Shown here: one piece after another, positions 48,669-57,302 of the stretch | Position numbering within the stretch: the stretch's first letter is position 1 | Layout: each line of letters opens with the position of its first letter | Origin: an uncultured Pseudomonadales bacterium | GTDB taxonomy: Bacteria > Pseudomonadota > Gammaproteobacteria > Pseudomonadales > Cellvibrionaceae | Reading direction: 5' to 3' | NCBI GenBank assembly: GCA_947487765.1 | Contig: CANKXO010000001.1 | Location: 558,001-622,000 of the forward strand | DNA length: 64,000 bases | Program-made: the position numbers and the translations under genes | Notes under the pieces: model-generated | Databases searched by the model: none | What the model saw: the letters and a program-made list of their open reading frames with translations, nothing else | What the model was told of the DNA's origin: nothing

Positions 48669-51632
48669 TTACACTCTAACGATTTCCAAACCTAATTTAT
48701 CTGCCTCTTCTTCTCCGTGATTTCCGGTCACAATAGCGACGGATGCTTTATCTTGGACAAGGTAAGTTTCAGCAACACGTCTTAGGTCTTCCGCTGAGAC
48801 TTGAATAATTTGTTCACGATACTGCTCGCGTATTTCTTGTGTGCGGCCTGTTAGCTGCGCATGAAATTCCTGTTTCGCTTCTCCAGCCGGTGAGCCAGGT
48901 TTATCCAGTGAACTGACAATACCTAAGATTGATTCTTCAATACTTTGCTTGGTTTCAGGTGTATCGACAGCTTGATCGAATAACCATTGTAATGAATCAT
49001 CAAAGTCAGTTAGAGTTTCACTCATACGAGGGTCGCGATAAGAATAAAAGCGGAATACACCGGAGCTACTGTCTTGACTGGCGCCGCCGCCATAAGCACC
49101 ACCTTGTTCCCGGATGGTACGGTGTAAATAGCCATTGCGGAGGACGCCACCCAGTACACCAAGTGCCGCTGCATCTGGATGACCCATGGCAACCGTTGGG
49201 TAAACTTTTGCGCAGAAGTGTACTTGTGAATTCGCTATCCAAGCTTGATTAATGGGCGAATAGCTCTTTTCTTCTGGTATGAAGATAGAACTATTAGGCG
49301 CTTGCTGAATGTCTGATTGCCAGCAGTCCTCGATATTTTTAATATGTTGTTCGATGCGTTCTTGCTCAGAAACTACTAACCATTGTTTAGGTGCCGCCAG
49401 TAATAATTTATGTAGTTCTTCTAATTGGTGCTGTAGTGTGTGTTCGCCTTGCTTCAATTGTTGTTCTAGAGCCTTAATGGTTTGTAATGCTCCAAGCCCC
49501 ATTAATTCATGAATTAATCGTGTTGTTGGGTTAGCTGTTGCGCTTGCTGCTTGCATGGCAAGAATATGGCCGCTGCCTGTAACACTTTGTTCACGCCCAA
49601 TTTTTGCTTGAGTAATCAGTTCTTGGATCCTATCCGATTCATCAAAGCGCACATTAGTTAAAGTGTCTTTCATTAACTCATTCATTGCTTGATGGTTATC
49701 ATTTAGTGCTTTAGCACTCAGGGTTGTATAAGCATGGAGTTTGTTTGGATCATCCGTATAGTTTCTGACACTGTAAAAACTACTGATAGAGCCCACTACT
49801 TGTGATTGACGTTGTTGAACCGCCAGATAATTGCTATCGCCTAGGCCCATTTCAGTTAAGCATAATGTATACCAAGGTAAGGTTTGCAATAAGTCCACAT
49901 TCAATTCGGGTAGTTGACAAACAACTTGTTGATAACTGAGGCCATTAGTGCCCGCAGTGTAATAATGAAGTGGGTACTGGCCGATTGTCTGCTCTTTGCC
50001 TTTTGGATAATGAGATTCTTTAGGGATATCGTCTAACGTCACTTTTGGTAGAACGCTATCATCATCTTGCTGTTGTTGACGCTCTTCTAAGGCTTTGGCT
50101 TGCTCTATGATCGTATTTTTTTCCGCTTCGCTTAAGGATTCTTTTATCGCAGCCAATTGATTTTCTTCAGCTTGTACTTGGCGCTGATGAAAGTCACTGT
50201 CAGGACGTAATGTCAGTGTGACACGGTGTGTGTTGTTGAGTAATAAGCGTTGAATAAGTTGCGGGATATAGTCCGGCGATTGGATATTGTTACGCAATTC
50301 AGTAATGGCACTTTCGAGATCTAAAAAGGCTAATACATCACCACGGTGTGTTGCAGCAGATAAACCATTTAAAATTAATTGTAAGCCGTAGGGGTAGCCA
50401 TCCCCTCCAATCTCTCGCTGGCGTAATTCGAGTTGATGCAGAGATGCTTCGACTTGCTCTTGCGGCAGTCCTTCATCGACAACTTTTTGTAATGTGTTCA
50501 GTACTTCTGCTTCGAGTGTTTGAGTGTGTTCTGTGCGGGACCCGGAAACACCACACATAAATAGCATTTCATATTGAGAATCGTCCATGCCACAGAGAGG
50601 CGAGGGTGAAGAACCTAATTCTGTCGTTTCCAGCAGGTGCTGTAATGGAGAAGCACTATTATCAAATAAAAGGTTAGATAATAAGTGGGTTTCTAGGTTA
50701 GCTTTTAAATCGATACTGGGCCCGAGTAGCCAACCCATAACGATATGTGCCTGATTATCGGCATCTTCACTACTTTCTGATTGGTATGGGTAGGCCTCTT
50801 CCACACGTATAGGTGAGAAATAGCGCTTTTCAGGCTCAACAGCAATGGTTTTTTCGAGTTTCTCGAAGCGGCTTAGAGCGCGATCTTCAAATTTGGCTTG
50901 GTGTTCTTCAGCAGAAATATTGCCAAAGGTCATAAAGATGGCGTTGCTTGGGTGGTAATGGGTTTGATAAAAATGTTTCAGTTGCTGATAGCTTAAATCT
51001 GGAATTGCCTGTGGGTCACCACCACTATTGTGATGGTAGGTTGTTGTAGGGTAGAGGTATTTGTTTAAGATTTGCCAGAGTTGTGAGGTGATAGAGCTCA
51101 TAGCCCCTTTCATTTCATTGAACACTACACCTTTATACACTAATGGACTTTCTGGGTTACCATTTTCGGCAAAGTCCAAGCGGTGACCTTCTTGCGCGAA
51201 ATCGAGAGGGTCAAGACGCGAAAAGAATACGGCATCAAGATACACATCCAATAGATTATCAAAGTCTTTGCGATTCAAGCTTGAAAATGGATAGGCTGTC
51301 CAGTCGGAACTGGTAAAGGCGTTCATAAAGGTATTCAAAGAACGACGGATCATCATAAAGAATGGATCACGTACTGGGTATTTTTCACTACCACAAAGTG
51401 CGGTATGTTCTAAAATATGAGCAACACCTGATGAATCTTCAGGGACTGTTCGTAAAGCCACAAGAAACACATTTTCGTCATTATCGGCATCAATATGAAT
51501 ATGCTGTGCGCCTGTTTTGCGGTGTCGATATTCACTGACAGTGATATTTAGCGCGCTTAAAGTTTGGCTGCGGATATATTCAAAACTAGAGTGACAAGCT
51601 GGTGCGGTGGATGTTGGCGTAGAGAGTGTCAT
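48669..51632 (-). CDS. M16C (PreP-like) zinc metallopeptidase
   Basis: 987 residues, as in presequence-protease-type insulinase family members. The inverted zinc motif HILEH is at 72-76, the distal Glu is in the VVFNEMKGAMSS segment, and FMNAFTSSDWTAYPFSS and HNSGGDPQAIPDLSYQQLKHFYQTHYHPSNA are PreP signatures. The C-terminal half has RNGYLHRTIREQGGAYGGGA, the substrate-binding Arg/Tyr of the second pair of domains. PreP-type enzymes form a closed chamber and degrade unfolded peptides up to ~65 residues. No signal peptide is seen. It is monocistronic. Confidence 0.93.
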   Translation of the reverse strand: MTLSTPTSTAPACHSSFEYIRSQTLSALNITVSEYRHRKTGAQHIHIDADNDENVFLVALRTVPEDSSGVAHILEHTALCGSEKYPVRDPFFMMIRRSLNTFMNAFTSSDWTAYPFSSLNRKDFDNLLDVYLDAVFFSRLDPLDFAQEGHRLDFAENGNPESPLVYKGVVFNEMKGAMSSITSQLWQILNKYLYPTTTYHHNSGGDPQAIPDLSYQQLKHFYQTHYHPSNAIFMTFGNISAEEHQAKFEDRALSRFEKLEKTIAVEPEKRYFSPIRVEEAYPYQSESSEDADNQAHIVMGWLLGPSIDLKANLETHLLSNLLFDNSASPLQHLLETTELGSSPSPLCGMDDSQYEMLFMCGVSGSRTEHTQTLEAEVLNTLQKVVDEGLPQEQVEASLHQLELRQREIGGDGYPYGLQLILNGLSAATHRGDVLAFLDLESAITELRNNIQSPDYIPQLIQRLLLNNTHRVTLTLRPDSDFHQRQVQAEENQLAAIKESLSEAEKNTIIEQAKALEERQQQQDDDSVLPKVTLDDIPKESHYPKGKEQTIGQYPLHYYTAGTNGLSYQQVVCQLPELNVDLLQTLPWYTLCLTEMGLGDSNYLAVQQRQSQVVGSISSFYSVRNYTDDPNKLHAYTTLSAKALNDNHQAMNELMKDTLTNVRFDESDRIQELITQAKIGREQSVTGSGHILAMQAASATANPTTRLIHELMGLGALQTIKALEQQLKQGEHTLQHQLEELHKLLLAAPKQWLVVSEQERIEQHIKNIEDCWQSDIQQAPNSSIFIPEEKSYSPINQAWIANSQVHFCAKVYPTVAMGHPDAAALGVLGGVLRNGYLHRTIREQGGAYGGGASQDSSSGVFRFYSYRDPRMSETLTDFDDSLQWLFDQAVDTPETKQSIEESILGIVSSLDKPGSPAGEAKQEFHAQLTGRTQEIREQYREQIIQVSAEDLRRVAETYLVQDKASVAIVTGNHGEEEADKLGLEIVRV

Positions 51633-51780
51633 AAAGGGATAATCAACCGAATATTGAATAGTGGAAATGATGAAAGTGTAACTGATTTTTAGCGCTTGTG
51701 CTGACTGCTATCAAGAATTTATTGCGAATTGATGGGCAGGGGGGTAGGCTGCTCATCTTTAATGGGAGGTAGGATATCGT

Positions 51781-52494
51781 ATGCAAGAAATAGGCTTGCT
51801 AAATGTAGGTGCTTTAATCTGGTTTATTGTACTGTGGATCGGTTATACACGATTCGCACACTTTAAAGCCAAGCGTTCGGGTATGAGCCTTTCTGCTGTT
51901 ATGGGAACCATGCGTAAGGAGTGGGTGCGCCAAATGTTGATTCGGGAACTTCGCATTCCGGATGCTGCATTAGTGTCTAATCTTGAGCGGAATGTAACCT
52001 TTTTAGCGTCCTCTAGCATGCTGGTCTTAGCAGGTTTACTCACAGTATTTGTCAGTACTGGCAGGTTACAGGCGGTATTAATTGATGTGCCGTTTTATAT
52101 CGAAAGTTCGACGTTTATTTTGCATTTTAAATTAATGGTATTAATTGTTATTTATGTTTATGCCTTTTTTACATTTACCTGGTCTATGCGGCAATACGGC
52201 TTAGTTGCTGTTTCTATCGGTGCTGCACCTTCACCAAAAGAAGCACTTGCTGATCCTGAAAAAGCTGAAGTCTGTATTCGTGCTGTTTCTAAGGTCATTG
52301 ATCTAGCGGCGCATACCTATAATTATGGTTTGCGCTCTTATTATTTTTCTCTGTCGGTACTGGCTTGGTTTATTAACGGATGGTTTTTTATCGGGGCATC
52401 AACATTAGTACTGGTTGTTTTGTATCACCGGGAATTCCGTTCCAGACCACTAATAGAATTGAAAAAGCTGGTAGATTATAAAAAAGAGGAGTGA
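51781..52494 (+). CDS. DUF599 membrane protein
   Basis: 237 residues with four or five spans. RQMLIRELRIPDAALVSNLERNVTFLASSSMLVLAGLLT is a strong DUF599 motif, followed by FHFKLMVLIVIYVYAFFTFTWSMRQYG and AHTYNYGLRSYYFSL. Function unknown. GGAGG stands upstream of ATG. Its last 19 bases overlap the 3' end of the convergent GIY-YIG gene. Confidence 0.88.
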   Translation: MQEIGLLNVGALIWFIVLWIGYTRFAHFKAKRSGMSLSAVMGTMRKEWVRQMLIRELRIPDAALVSNLERNVTFLASSSMLVLAGLLTVFVSTGRLQAVLIDVPFYIESSTFILHFKLMVLIVIYVYAFFTFTWSMRQYGLVAVSIGAAPSPKEALADPEKAEVCIRAVSKVIDLAAHTYNYGLRSYYFSLSVLAWFINGWFFIGASTLVLVVLYHREFRSRPLIELKKLVDYKKEE

Positions 52495-52823
52495 AGGTGT
52501 GGTCCATAACAACCTACAATCAATTGGCACTTCTCTTGTCTTGATAATTGTTTAATCTGATACTCTCGCTGACTGGCTGAACGGCGAGAGTGGCTGCCTT
52601 CTAAAAAACATACTGTAATGGGAGATCTCCCATAAAAAAATTTTGCACCCCGTTTACTGCGGTGCTGATACCAACGTTTTACAATATTGGTTGTGATGCC
52701 TGTATATAATCGCCCATCGCTGGCGAGAATAATATAGACCTTCCAATGATTTTCTTCTTGGTTCTTTAAATCATTTTCATCGAAAGGTTGATTATTACTT
52801 TCAGGCTTTTTTGATATGGCCAA
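52476..52823 (-). CDS. GIY-YIG (UPF0213/YhbQ-like) endonuclease
   Basis: 115 residues. WKVYIILASDGRLYTGITTNIVKRWYQHRSKRGAKFF is the GIY-YIG domain in the YhbQ-like form (VYII/YTGIT, with Arg in VKRW), followed by FLEGSHSRRSASQREYQIKQL with a conserved Glu. An N-terminal polar extension of about 25 residues is unusual. It probably nicks DNA in repair. The start overlaps the J-domain gene by 23 bp, so translation is coupled. Confidence 0.88.
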   Translation of the reverse strand: MAISKKPESNNQPFDENDLKNQEENHWKVYIILASDGRLYTGITTNIVKRWYQHRSKRGAKFFYGRSPITVCFLEGSHSRRSASQREYQIKQLSRQEKCQLIVGCYGPHLHSSFL

Positions 52824-53301
52824 CGAGAAGATCTTTCGCGTGATTAATTTGAGCCGCTAAGTAGTCACTGCCTCCTCGATCAGGATGGATTTTTTGCATC
52901 AACTCTCGGTGGCGCTTAGTAATTTGTTCGACGCTATCTATTGTCTCTATACCAAAAATTTCTTTGGCTTCGTCAAGCGTCATGTTGCCTGTCGTACTAG
53001 GGGGAGGTGATTGTTGAGTGTTGTTGTGTTGTTGCTTGGCTTCATTCCAGTATTTTAAAAATGGCATCAAGCGAATACCCGCATGAAATAATTTTTGCAT
53101 GATGGGTAATAATGCTGCAATACCTGCTGCAACCCAATGCAGTTTGCCGGCGACAACAAGACCAATCAATATGGCTGCAAGAATATATAAGCCATATTTG
53201 AGAGCATGTTTGGGGCGTTCCTTATCAGGAAGACGACGGATACTGCGAATCAAATAAAGCACAGCAATGACAGCAAGAATAACGAGTAAGGATTTAATCA
53301 T
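52801..53301 (-). CDS. Membrane-anchored J-domain protein
   Basis: 166 residues. Two or three spans lie in the first half (IKSLLVILAVIAVLYLIRSI, YGLYILAAILIGLVVAGKLH, AAGIAALLPIMQKL), then a Gln/Asn-rich linker, and a C-terminal J domain with TLDEAKEIFGIE and the HPD motif in MQKIHPDRGGSDYL. The layout matches the Tim14/Pam18-like membrane J proteins of gammaproteobacteria. It should stimulate DnaK at the membrane; the client is unknown. It overlaps the GIY-YIG gene downstream. Confidence 0.88.
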   Translation of the reverse strand: MIKSLLVILAVIAVLYLIRSIRRLPDKERPKHALKYGLYILAAILIGLVVAGKLHWVAAGIAALLPIMQKLFHAGIRLMPFLKYWNEAKQQHNNTQQSPPPSTTGNMTLDEAKEIFGIETIDSVEQITKRHRELMQKIHPDRGGSDYLAAQINHAKDLLVGHIKKA

Positions 53302-53314
53302 GGTGATAATTTAA

Positions 53315-54829
53315 CTAATAAAATTCAAATTGAATGTTTAATGGCTCTAAGTAGCGTTGTTCCTGCATCAGATTACGATAAGTCAATGGGTGTTCATCAA
53401 GCCAGTTATCATTGAATTGTAAAATGAGAGTTTGATCTTGGACGATTATCTCGGGTAAATCAATATCATCCTCACGGCGATGATTAAGTAAAACGGATAA
53501 CCGTAGACATGCACAAAATATAGATAACGATTGGTGGTTTTCGGCACTGAGAATAGCTTGCCGGTCCGAATGTATCTTGCGCCGATGGGCGCCAACAAAG
53601 GTTGATAGCAACTCTTGTTCAAAGCGGCTAAAGCCAGCCATGTCGCTGTGTTTTAATAGATAAGCTGCATGATGGTGATGGCCCGAATGAGAAATGCTAA
53701 AACCGATTTCGTGAAGTAAAGCAGCCCAATGAACAATTTTTTGGATATCGATACCGTTAACGATCGGTGTTGGTAAGGATTTAACCAGATGGCTTAAGGT
53801 GTGAGTGACCCGTCTGGATTGATCTTGGTCAACTTGGTACTGTTCGACCATTTTTTCCACAGTTTGGTCGCGCATATCTTGAGCGGATAACCGGCCAAGG
53901 GTATCGTAAATCAGGCCTTCTTTTAATGTGGCATCAACGACATGGATTTCATCTAATTGGAGTTGATCAAAAATAGCCGATAAAATAATAATGCCGGAAG
54001 GTAATACACTTAAGCGCTGTGATGAAATATCCTCAAGTTTAGAAAAGCTACCGCTCTGGCGTAGTTCATCCATTAACTGGTTTAAACCTTCCCGTGTGAT
54101 AACTCCACTGACAACATCTACAGGCATTAATTTAGAAATTGCACGCATTGTGCCAGAACTGCCCACGGCTATGTCCCAACCATAACGTCGATAGCGCCGA
54201 GTGATTAATTCGAGCTCCAGGCAGGTAGCATAGTAGGCCTCATTAATCATTTTATTAGTAATTTTACCGCTACTATTGTCTGATTCGTCAGATAGATAAT
54301 TATCGCTGTAGGTGACACAACCAATGCTTAAGCTTTCCATCAGTCCTGGCTGGTGGCTGTTGCCAATAATAAATTCAGTGCTTCCACCACCAATATCAAT
54401 GATCAAAGGTTTACCTTTATCCGCACTGATATCATGGGATACGCCGAGATAAACCAAGCGTGCTTCCTCATAGCCAGAAATAATATCGATAGAGTGCCCA
54501 AGTGTTGTTTCAGCATTGTGAAGAAAATCATTCGCATTCTTAGCGCTACGCAGGGCCTTGGTACCTACGACACGAATCTGATCTGCGGGTATTTCCCGGA
54601 TACGTTCTTGAAAACAACTTAGGCAGTGCAGTGCTCTGGCTTGAGCTTCTTCTGAAAGAGAGTGGCTGGCTTTGAGACCGCGTGCTATTTGTACCATCTC
54701 TTTCACTCGATCTACGGTTTCTAATACGCCATCGTTGATTTTTACAACAAGCATATGAAAACTATTGGATCCTAAATCAATGGCAGCAAAGTAAGGGGAA
54801 GTAGGCGATGTGGTCGAATTGTCTGCCAT
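53315..54829 (-). CDS. ppx: Ppx/GppA exopolyphosphatase
   Basis: 504 residues, usual for Ppx. The actin-like ATPase fold has FAAIDLGSNSFHMLVVKI, VGTKALRSAKNANDF, IIDIGGGSTEFIIG and VGSSGTMRAI; GLIYDTLGRL follows. The C-terminal half carries an HD-like helical domain (HWAALLHEIGFSISHSGHHHHAAYLL). Ppx cuts phosphate from polyphosphate; GppA hydrolyses pppGpp, and motif inspection alone does not separate the two with certainty. It lies 13 bp upstream of the J-domain gene on the same strand, so an operon of ppx, J-domain and GIY-YIG genes is likely. Confidence 0.92.
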   Translation of the reverse strand: MADNSTTSPTSPYFAAIDLGSNSFHMLVVKINDGVLETVDRVKEMVQIARGLKASHSLSEEAQARALHCLSCFQERIREIPADQIRVVGTKALRSAKNANDFLHNAETTLGHSIDIISGYEEARLVYLGVSHDISADKGKPLIIDIGGGSTEFIIGNSHQPGLMESLSIGCVTYSDNYLSDESDNSSGKITNKMINEAYYATCLELELITRRYRRYGWDIAVGSSGTMRAISKLMPVDVVSGVITREGLNQLMDELRQSGSFSKLEDISSQRLSVLPSGIIILSAIFDQLQLDEIHVVDATLKEGLIYDTLGRLSAQDMRDQTVEKMVEQYQVDQDQSRRVTHTLSHLVKSLPTPIVNGIDIQKIVHWAALLHEIGFSISHSGHHHHAAYLLKHSDMAGFSRFEQELLSTFVGAHRRKIHSDRQAILSAENHQSLSIFCACLRLSVLLNHRREDDIDLPEIIVQDQTLILQFNDNWLDEHPLTYRNLMQEQRYLEPLNIQFEFY

Positions 54830-54991
54830 AAGCGCTAATGCTAATCGTGAATGTCAGCTTTTTATAGTAAATTAGTGCCTATGGTAAACCATGTGTTTTC
54901 GTTCATCCACCTGTCATTATTTTGCCCAGTAAATATGGTAGGCTGATTTTTCGAACTTAATCATTAGTTTAGTGCTCCAATAGGGTAGTCA

Positions 54992-55600
54992 ATGACGGAT
55001 TTGCTTGAACGAGATGTATTTGGCATCAAGGTTTTAAAGAATAACCACCCCGATATTCGGGCAATTAAACGCCAGATTGGTAATGCCACCATTCATGGTA
55101 ATAAATTTTGGCGCTCAACAGGCTTAATGATTGATTATTTGAATGCATCCCCACCACCTAAGGGTTGGAAAGTACTAGAAGTCGGGTGTGGTTGGGGGAT
55201 TAGTGGCATTTATTGTGCAAAAAACTATCAGTCGAGTGTTACAGCGTTAGATGCAGATGAGACTGTGTTTCCGTATTTACACTACCATGCGGAGCTAAAT
55301 GATGTTGAGGTGGCGACGGTAAAGTCCCGTTATGAAAAAGTGACTACAGCCATGTTATCCGAGTTTGATATGGTCATTGGTTCAGATATTTGTTTTTGGG
55401 ACGAAATGGCATCACCTTTATTCAATTTAGTCGGGCGAGCATACAAAGCAGGTATTAAGCGGGTAGTGATGACGGATCCAGGCCGGCCGCCTTTTCGTAC
55501 TATGGCAGAGAAATGCATGAATCGGTACGATGCTATATACGATAAATGGTCTGTCCCTCACCCCAATAATACATCTGGCCTGGTACTGGATATCAGCTAG
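54992..55600 (+). CDS. SAM-dependent methyltransferase
   Basis: 202 residues. Motif I is VLEVGCGWGISGIYCAKNY; TALDADETVFPYLHYHAEL is motif II, and FDMVIGSDICFWDEMASPLF resembles the Methyltransf_16 (lysine methyltransferase-like) family, which methylates proteins such as translation factors. The AGGGTAGTCA ribosome site precedes ATG 54992. It is a lone plus-strand gene divergent from ppx. Residues ~10-45 contain a conserved N-terminal helical segment. Confidence 0.85.
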   Translation: MTDLLERDVFGIKVLKNNHPDIRAIKRQIGNATIHGNKFWRSTGLMIDYLNASPPPKGWKVLEVGCGWGISGIYCAKNYQSSVTALDADETVFPYLHYHAELNDVEVATVKSRYEKVTTAMLSEFDMVIGSDICFWDEMASPLFNLVGRAYKAGIKRVVMTDPGRPPFRTMAEKCMNRYDAIYDKWSVPHPNNTSGLVLDIS

Positions 55601-55604
55601 CAAA

Positions 55605-55628
55605 AAAGCCAGTAATAAAGCCAGTAAT
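55605..55628. repeat. Tandem 12-bp duplication
   Basis: AAAGCCAGTAAT occurs twice back to back (55605-55616 and 55617-55628), just after the methyltransferase stop. It is likely a slippage product. Confidence 0.6.
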
Positions 55629-55660
55629 ATAGTGTAAGGGTAATATAGAAAAGGTGCGTT

Positions 55661-56320
55661 ATGTTTTTAAAAAGTTTTGCAAAAGATCAAATGCCAACTC
55701 CTGACACTGCTTTGCCTGGCCGGGACAGTCCTCTTACAATTGCTAATCAACATTTTGTATTAAAAACACCTTTAAAACCTCCGTACCCCGAAAACAGTGA
55801 AAAGCTAGTTGTTGGCTTAGGTTGTTTTTGGGGAGCAGAAAAAGCATTTTGGTCACTGCCTGGTATTATTACAACTGCAGTGGGCTACAGTGCTGGCTAT
55901 ACACCTAACCCAACATACGAGGAAGTGTGCTCAGGAAAAACAGGCCATAATGAAGTGGTCTTAATTGTTTTTGACCCTGACATCATATCGCTCAACGATA
56001 TACTTAAAAAGTTTTGGGAATCTCATAACCCTACCCAAGGTATGCGGCAGGGGAATGATCGTGGAACACAATATCGTTCAGGTATCTATTTTTATAGTGA
56101 TCAGCAAAAACAAGTGGCTGAAGCGACAAAAAAACACTATCAAAAAGCAATTGTTGAAAAATTAGGGAGTGATGTTCCCGCTATCAGTACAGAAATTACC
56201 GAGGTGAAAGAGTTTTATTTCGCTGAAGATTATCATCAGCAATATCTTGCCAAAAACCCTAATGGTTATTGCGGTTTGGGTGGCATGGGTATTACGTGCC
56301 CAGCAAGTGTTGAATCATAA
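55661..56320 (+). CDS. msrA: Methionine sulfoxide reductase MsrA
   Basis: 219 residues. The active-site motif GLGCFWGAEKAFW has the catalytic Cys55; GVVTTAVGYSAG-like IITTAVGYSAGYTPNPTYEEVCSG, then HNEVVLIVFDP and GNDRGTQYRSGIYFYSD complete the signature. The C-terminal GYCGLGGMGITCP holds resolving Cys residues. It reduces methionine-S-sulfoxide in proteins. The ~45-residue N-terminal extension (SPLTIANQHFVLKTPLKPPYP) is common in Pseudomonas-like MsrA. AAAAGG stands upstream of ATG 55661. Confidence 0.95.
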   Translation: MFLKSFAKDQMPTPDTALPGRDSPLTIANQHFVLKTPLKPPYPENSEKLVVGLGCFWGAEKAFWSLPGIITTAVGYSAGYTPNPTYEEVCSGKTGHNEVVLIVFDPDIISLNDILKKFWESHNPTQGMRQGNDRGTQYRSGIYFYSDQQKQVAEATKKHYQKAIVEKLGSDVPAISTEITEVKEFYFAEDYHQQYLAKNPNGYCGLGGMGITCPASVES

Positions 56321-56354
56321 AAAGTTCTACCAATATTTTTCAGGGCTGATTAAT

Positions 56355-56897
56355 TTAAAACGTTGAACCCGGCTGTTTTAAAAATTCAATCTCTTCATCT
56401 GTAGATTGCCTGCCTAATATTGCATTCCTGTGCGGGTAGCGACCGAATTGGTCAATTATTTCTTTATGTTTTATTTCGAAGTCAAAATTGGATTGAATCC
56501 CGTTATTTTTATAGAGTTGAACGGCGACCTCATGGATTCTTTTCGATTCACTATGCATAAACGGCATATAAAGAAAGCTTCTTTCAATTTCGCTTAATTC
56601 ACCATCGGCATTCACAGCAATTGCTTCTTGCGATAAGGCGAGAGCAAGAGAGTCTGAGGCAAAAGATTGTGGTGTGTCTCGATACATATTTCTCGAAAAC
56701 TGGTCCAGTATAATGATTTCAGCCAGCCGCCCTTTTGCCGTATTTCTCCATTCATAAAGCTCACAATGGTTTGCTTGAGCATGAATGCCAGAAAACTTAT
56801 CAAAAATAAGCTGATCAAAATCGCTATCTTTCACCCACCATTTTGATGAGTCGATATCATTAAACCAGAATGTCAAAATATCAGCATAAGTATCCAT
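56355..56897 (-). CDS. DUF924 family protein
   Basis: 180 residues. ILTFWFNDIDSSKWWVKDSDFD, TAKGRLAEIIILDQFSRNMYRDTPQSFASD, ERSFLYMPFMHSES and the C-terminal FGRYPHRNAILGRQSTDEE are the DUF924 signatures. The family has a helical TPR-like fold and no proven activity. It converges on msrA with a 34-bp gap. Confidence 0.92.
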   Translation of the reverse strand: MDTYADILTFWFNDIDSSKWWVKDSDFDQLIFDKFSGIHAQANHCELYEWRNTAKGRLAEIIILDQFSRNMYRDTPQSFASDSLALALSQEAIAVNADGELSEIERSFLYMPFMHSESKRIHEVAVQLYKNNGIQSNFDFEIKHKEIIDQFGRYPHRNAILGRQSTDEEIEFLKQPGSTF

Positions 56898-57011
56898 AAG
56901 TATAGTGCCGTAATAGTGCTATTAAAAACGGTATCGTTTATAAACAGTATTGTTGTGTATGCGATGGATAGAGTAGCTTAATTGTTTTGACGGCAAATTG
57001 CATTAATGTTT

Positions 57012-57287
57012 TTAAGGTATTACTTCAGGCTCTTTTCCTTGTAAGTGATAGGCAAAGGCAATGATTTGGGCAATGGCTATATACAGACTTTCAGGAATGT
57101 GATCGCCTAACTCTAATGTCATGAGTAACTCTAATAAAGGTTCATTTTCACACAATGTAATGCCATTATCTCTAGCGATAGCGATGATTTCTTCCGCTGT
57201 GGAACCTTCTCCTTTGGCAGCAATGGTGGGTGCTTGACTGCCGTCGTAGAATAGGGCAACAGCTTGTTTTAGGTCATCTTCATTCAT
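57012..57287 (-). CDS. Orphan FlhB-like C-terminal domain protein
   Basis: 91 residues matching only the cytoplasmic domain of FlhB/YscU proteins: AVALFYDGSQAPTIAAKGEGSTAEEIIAIARDNGITL, then ENEPLLELLMTLELGDHIPESLYIAIAQIIAFAYHL. The autocleavage NPTH loop is absent (the chain begins downstream of it) and no membrane part exists. Such free-standing domains accompany FliK-like genes in Pseudomonas relatives; they may modulate export. It lies 15 bp after the FliK-like gene, same strand. Confidence 0.85.
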   Translation of the reverse strand: MNEDDLKQAVALFYDGSQAPTIAAKGEGSTAEEIIAIARDNGITLCENEPLLELLMTLELGDHIPESLYIAIAQIIAFAYHLQGKEPEVIP

Positions 57288-57302
57288 GCTGTGAGTTCTT
57301 CG

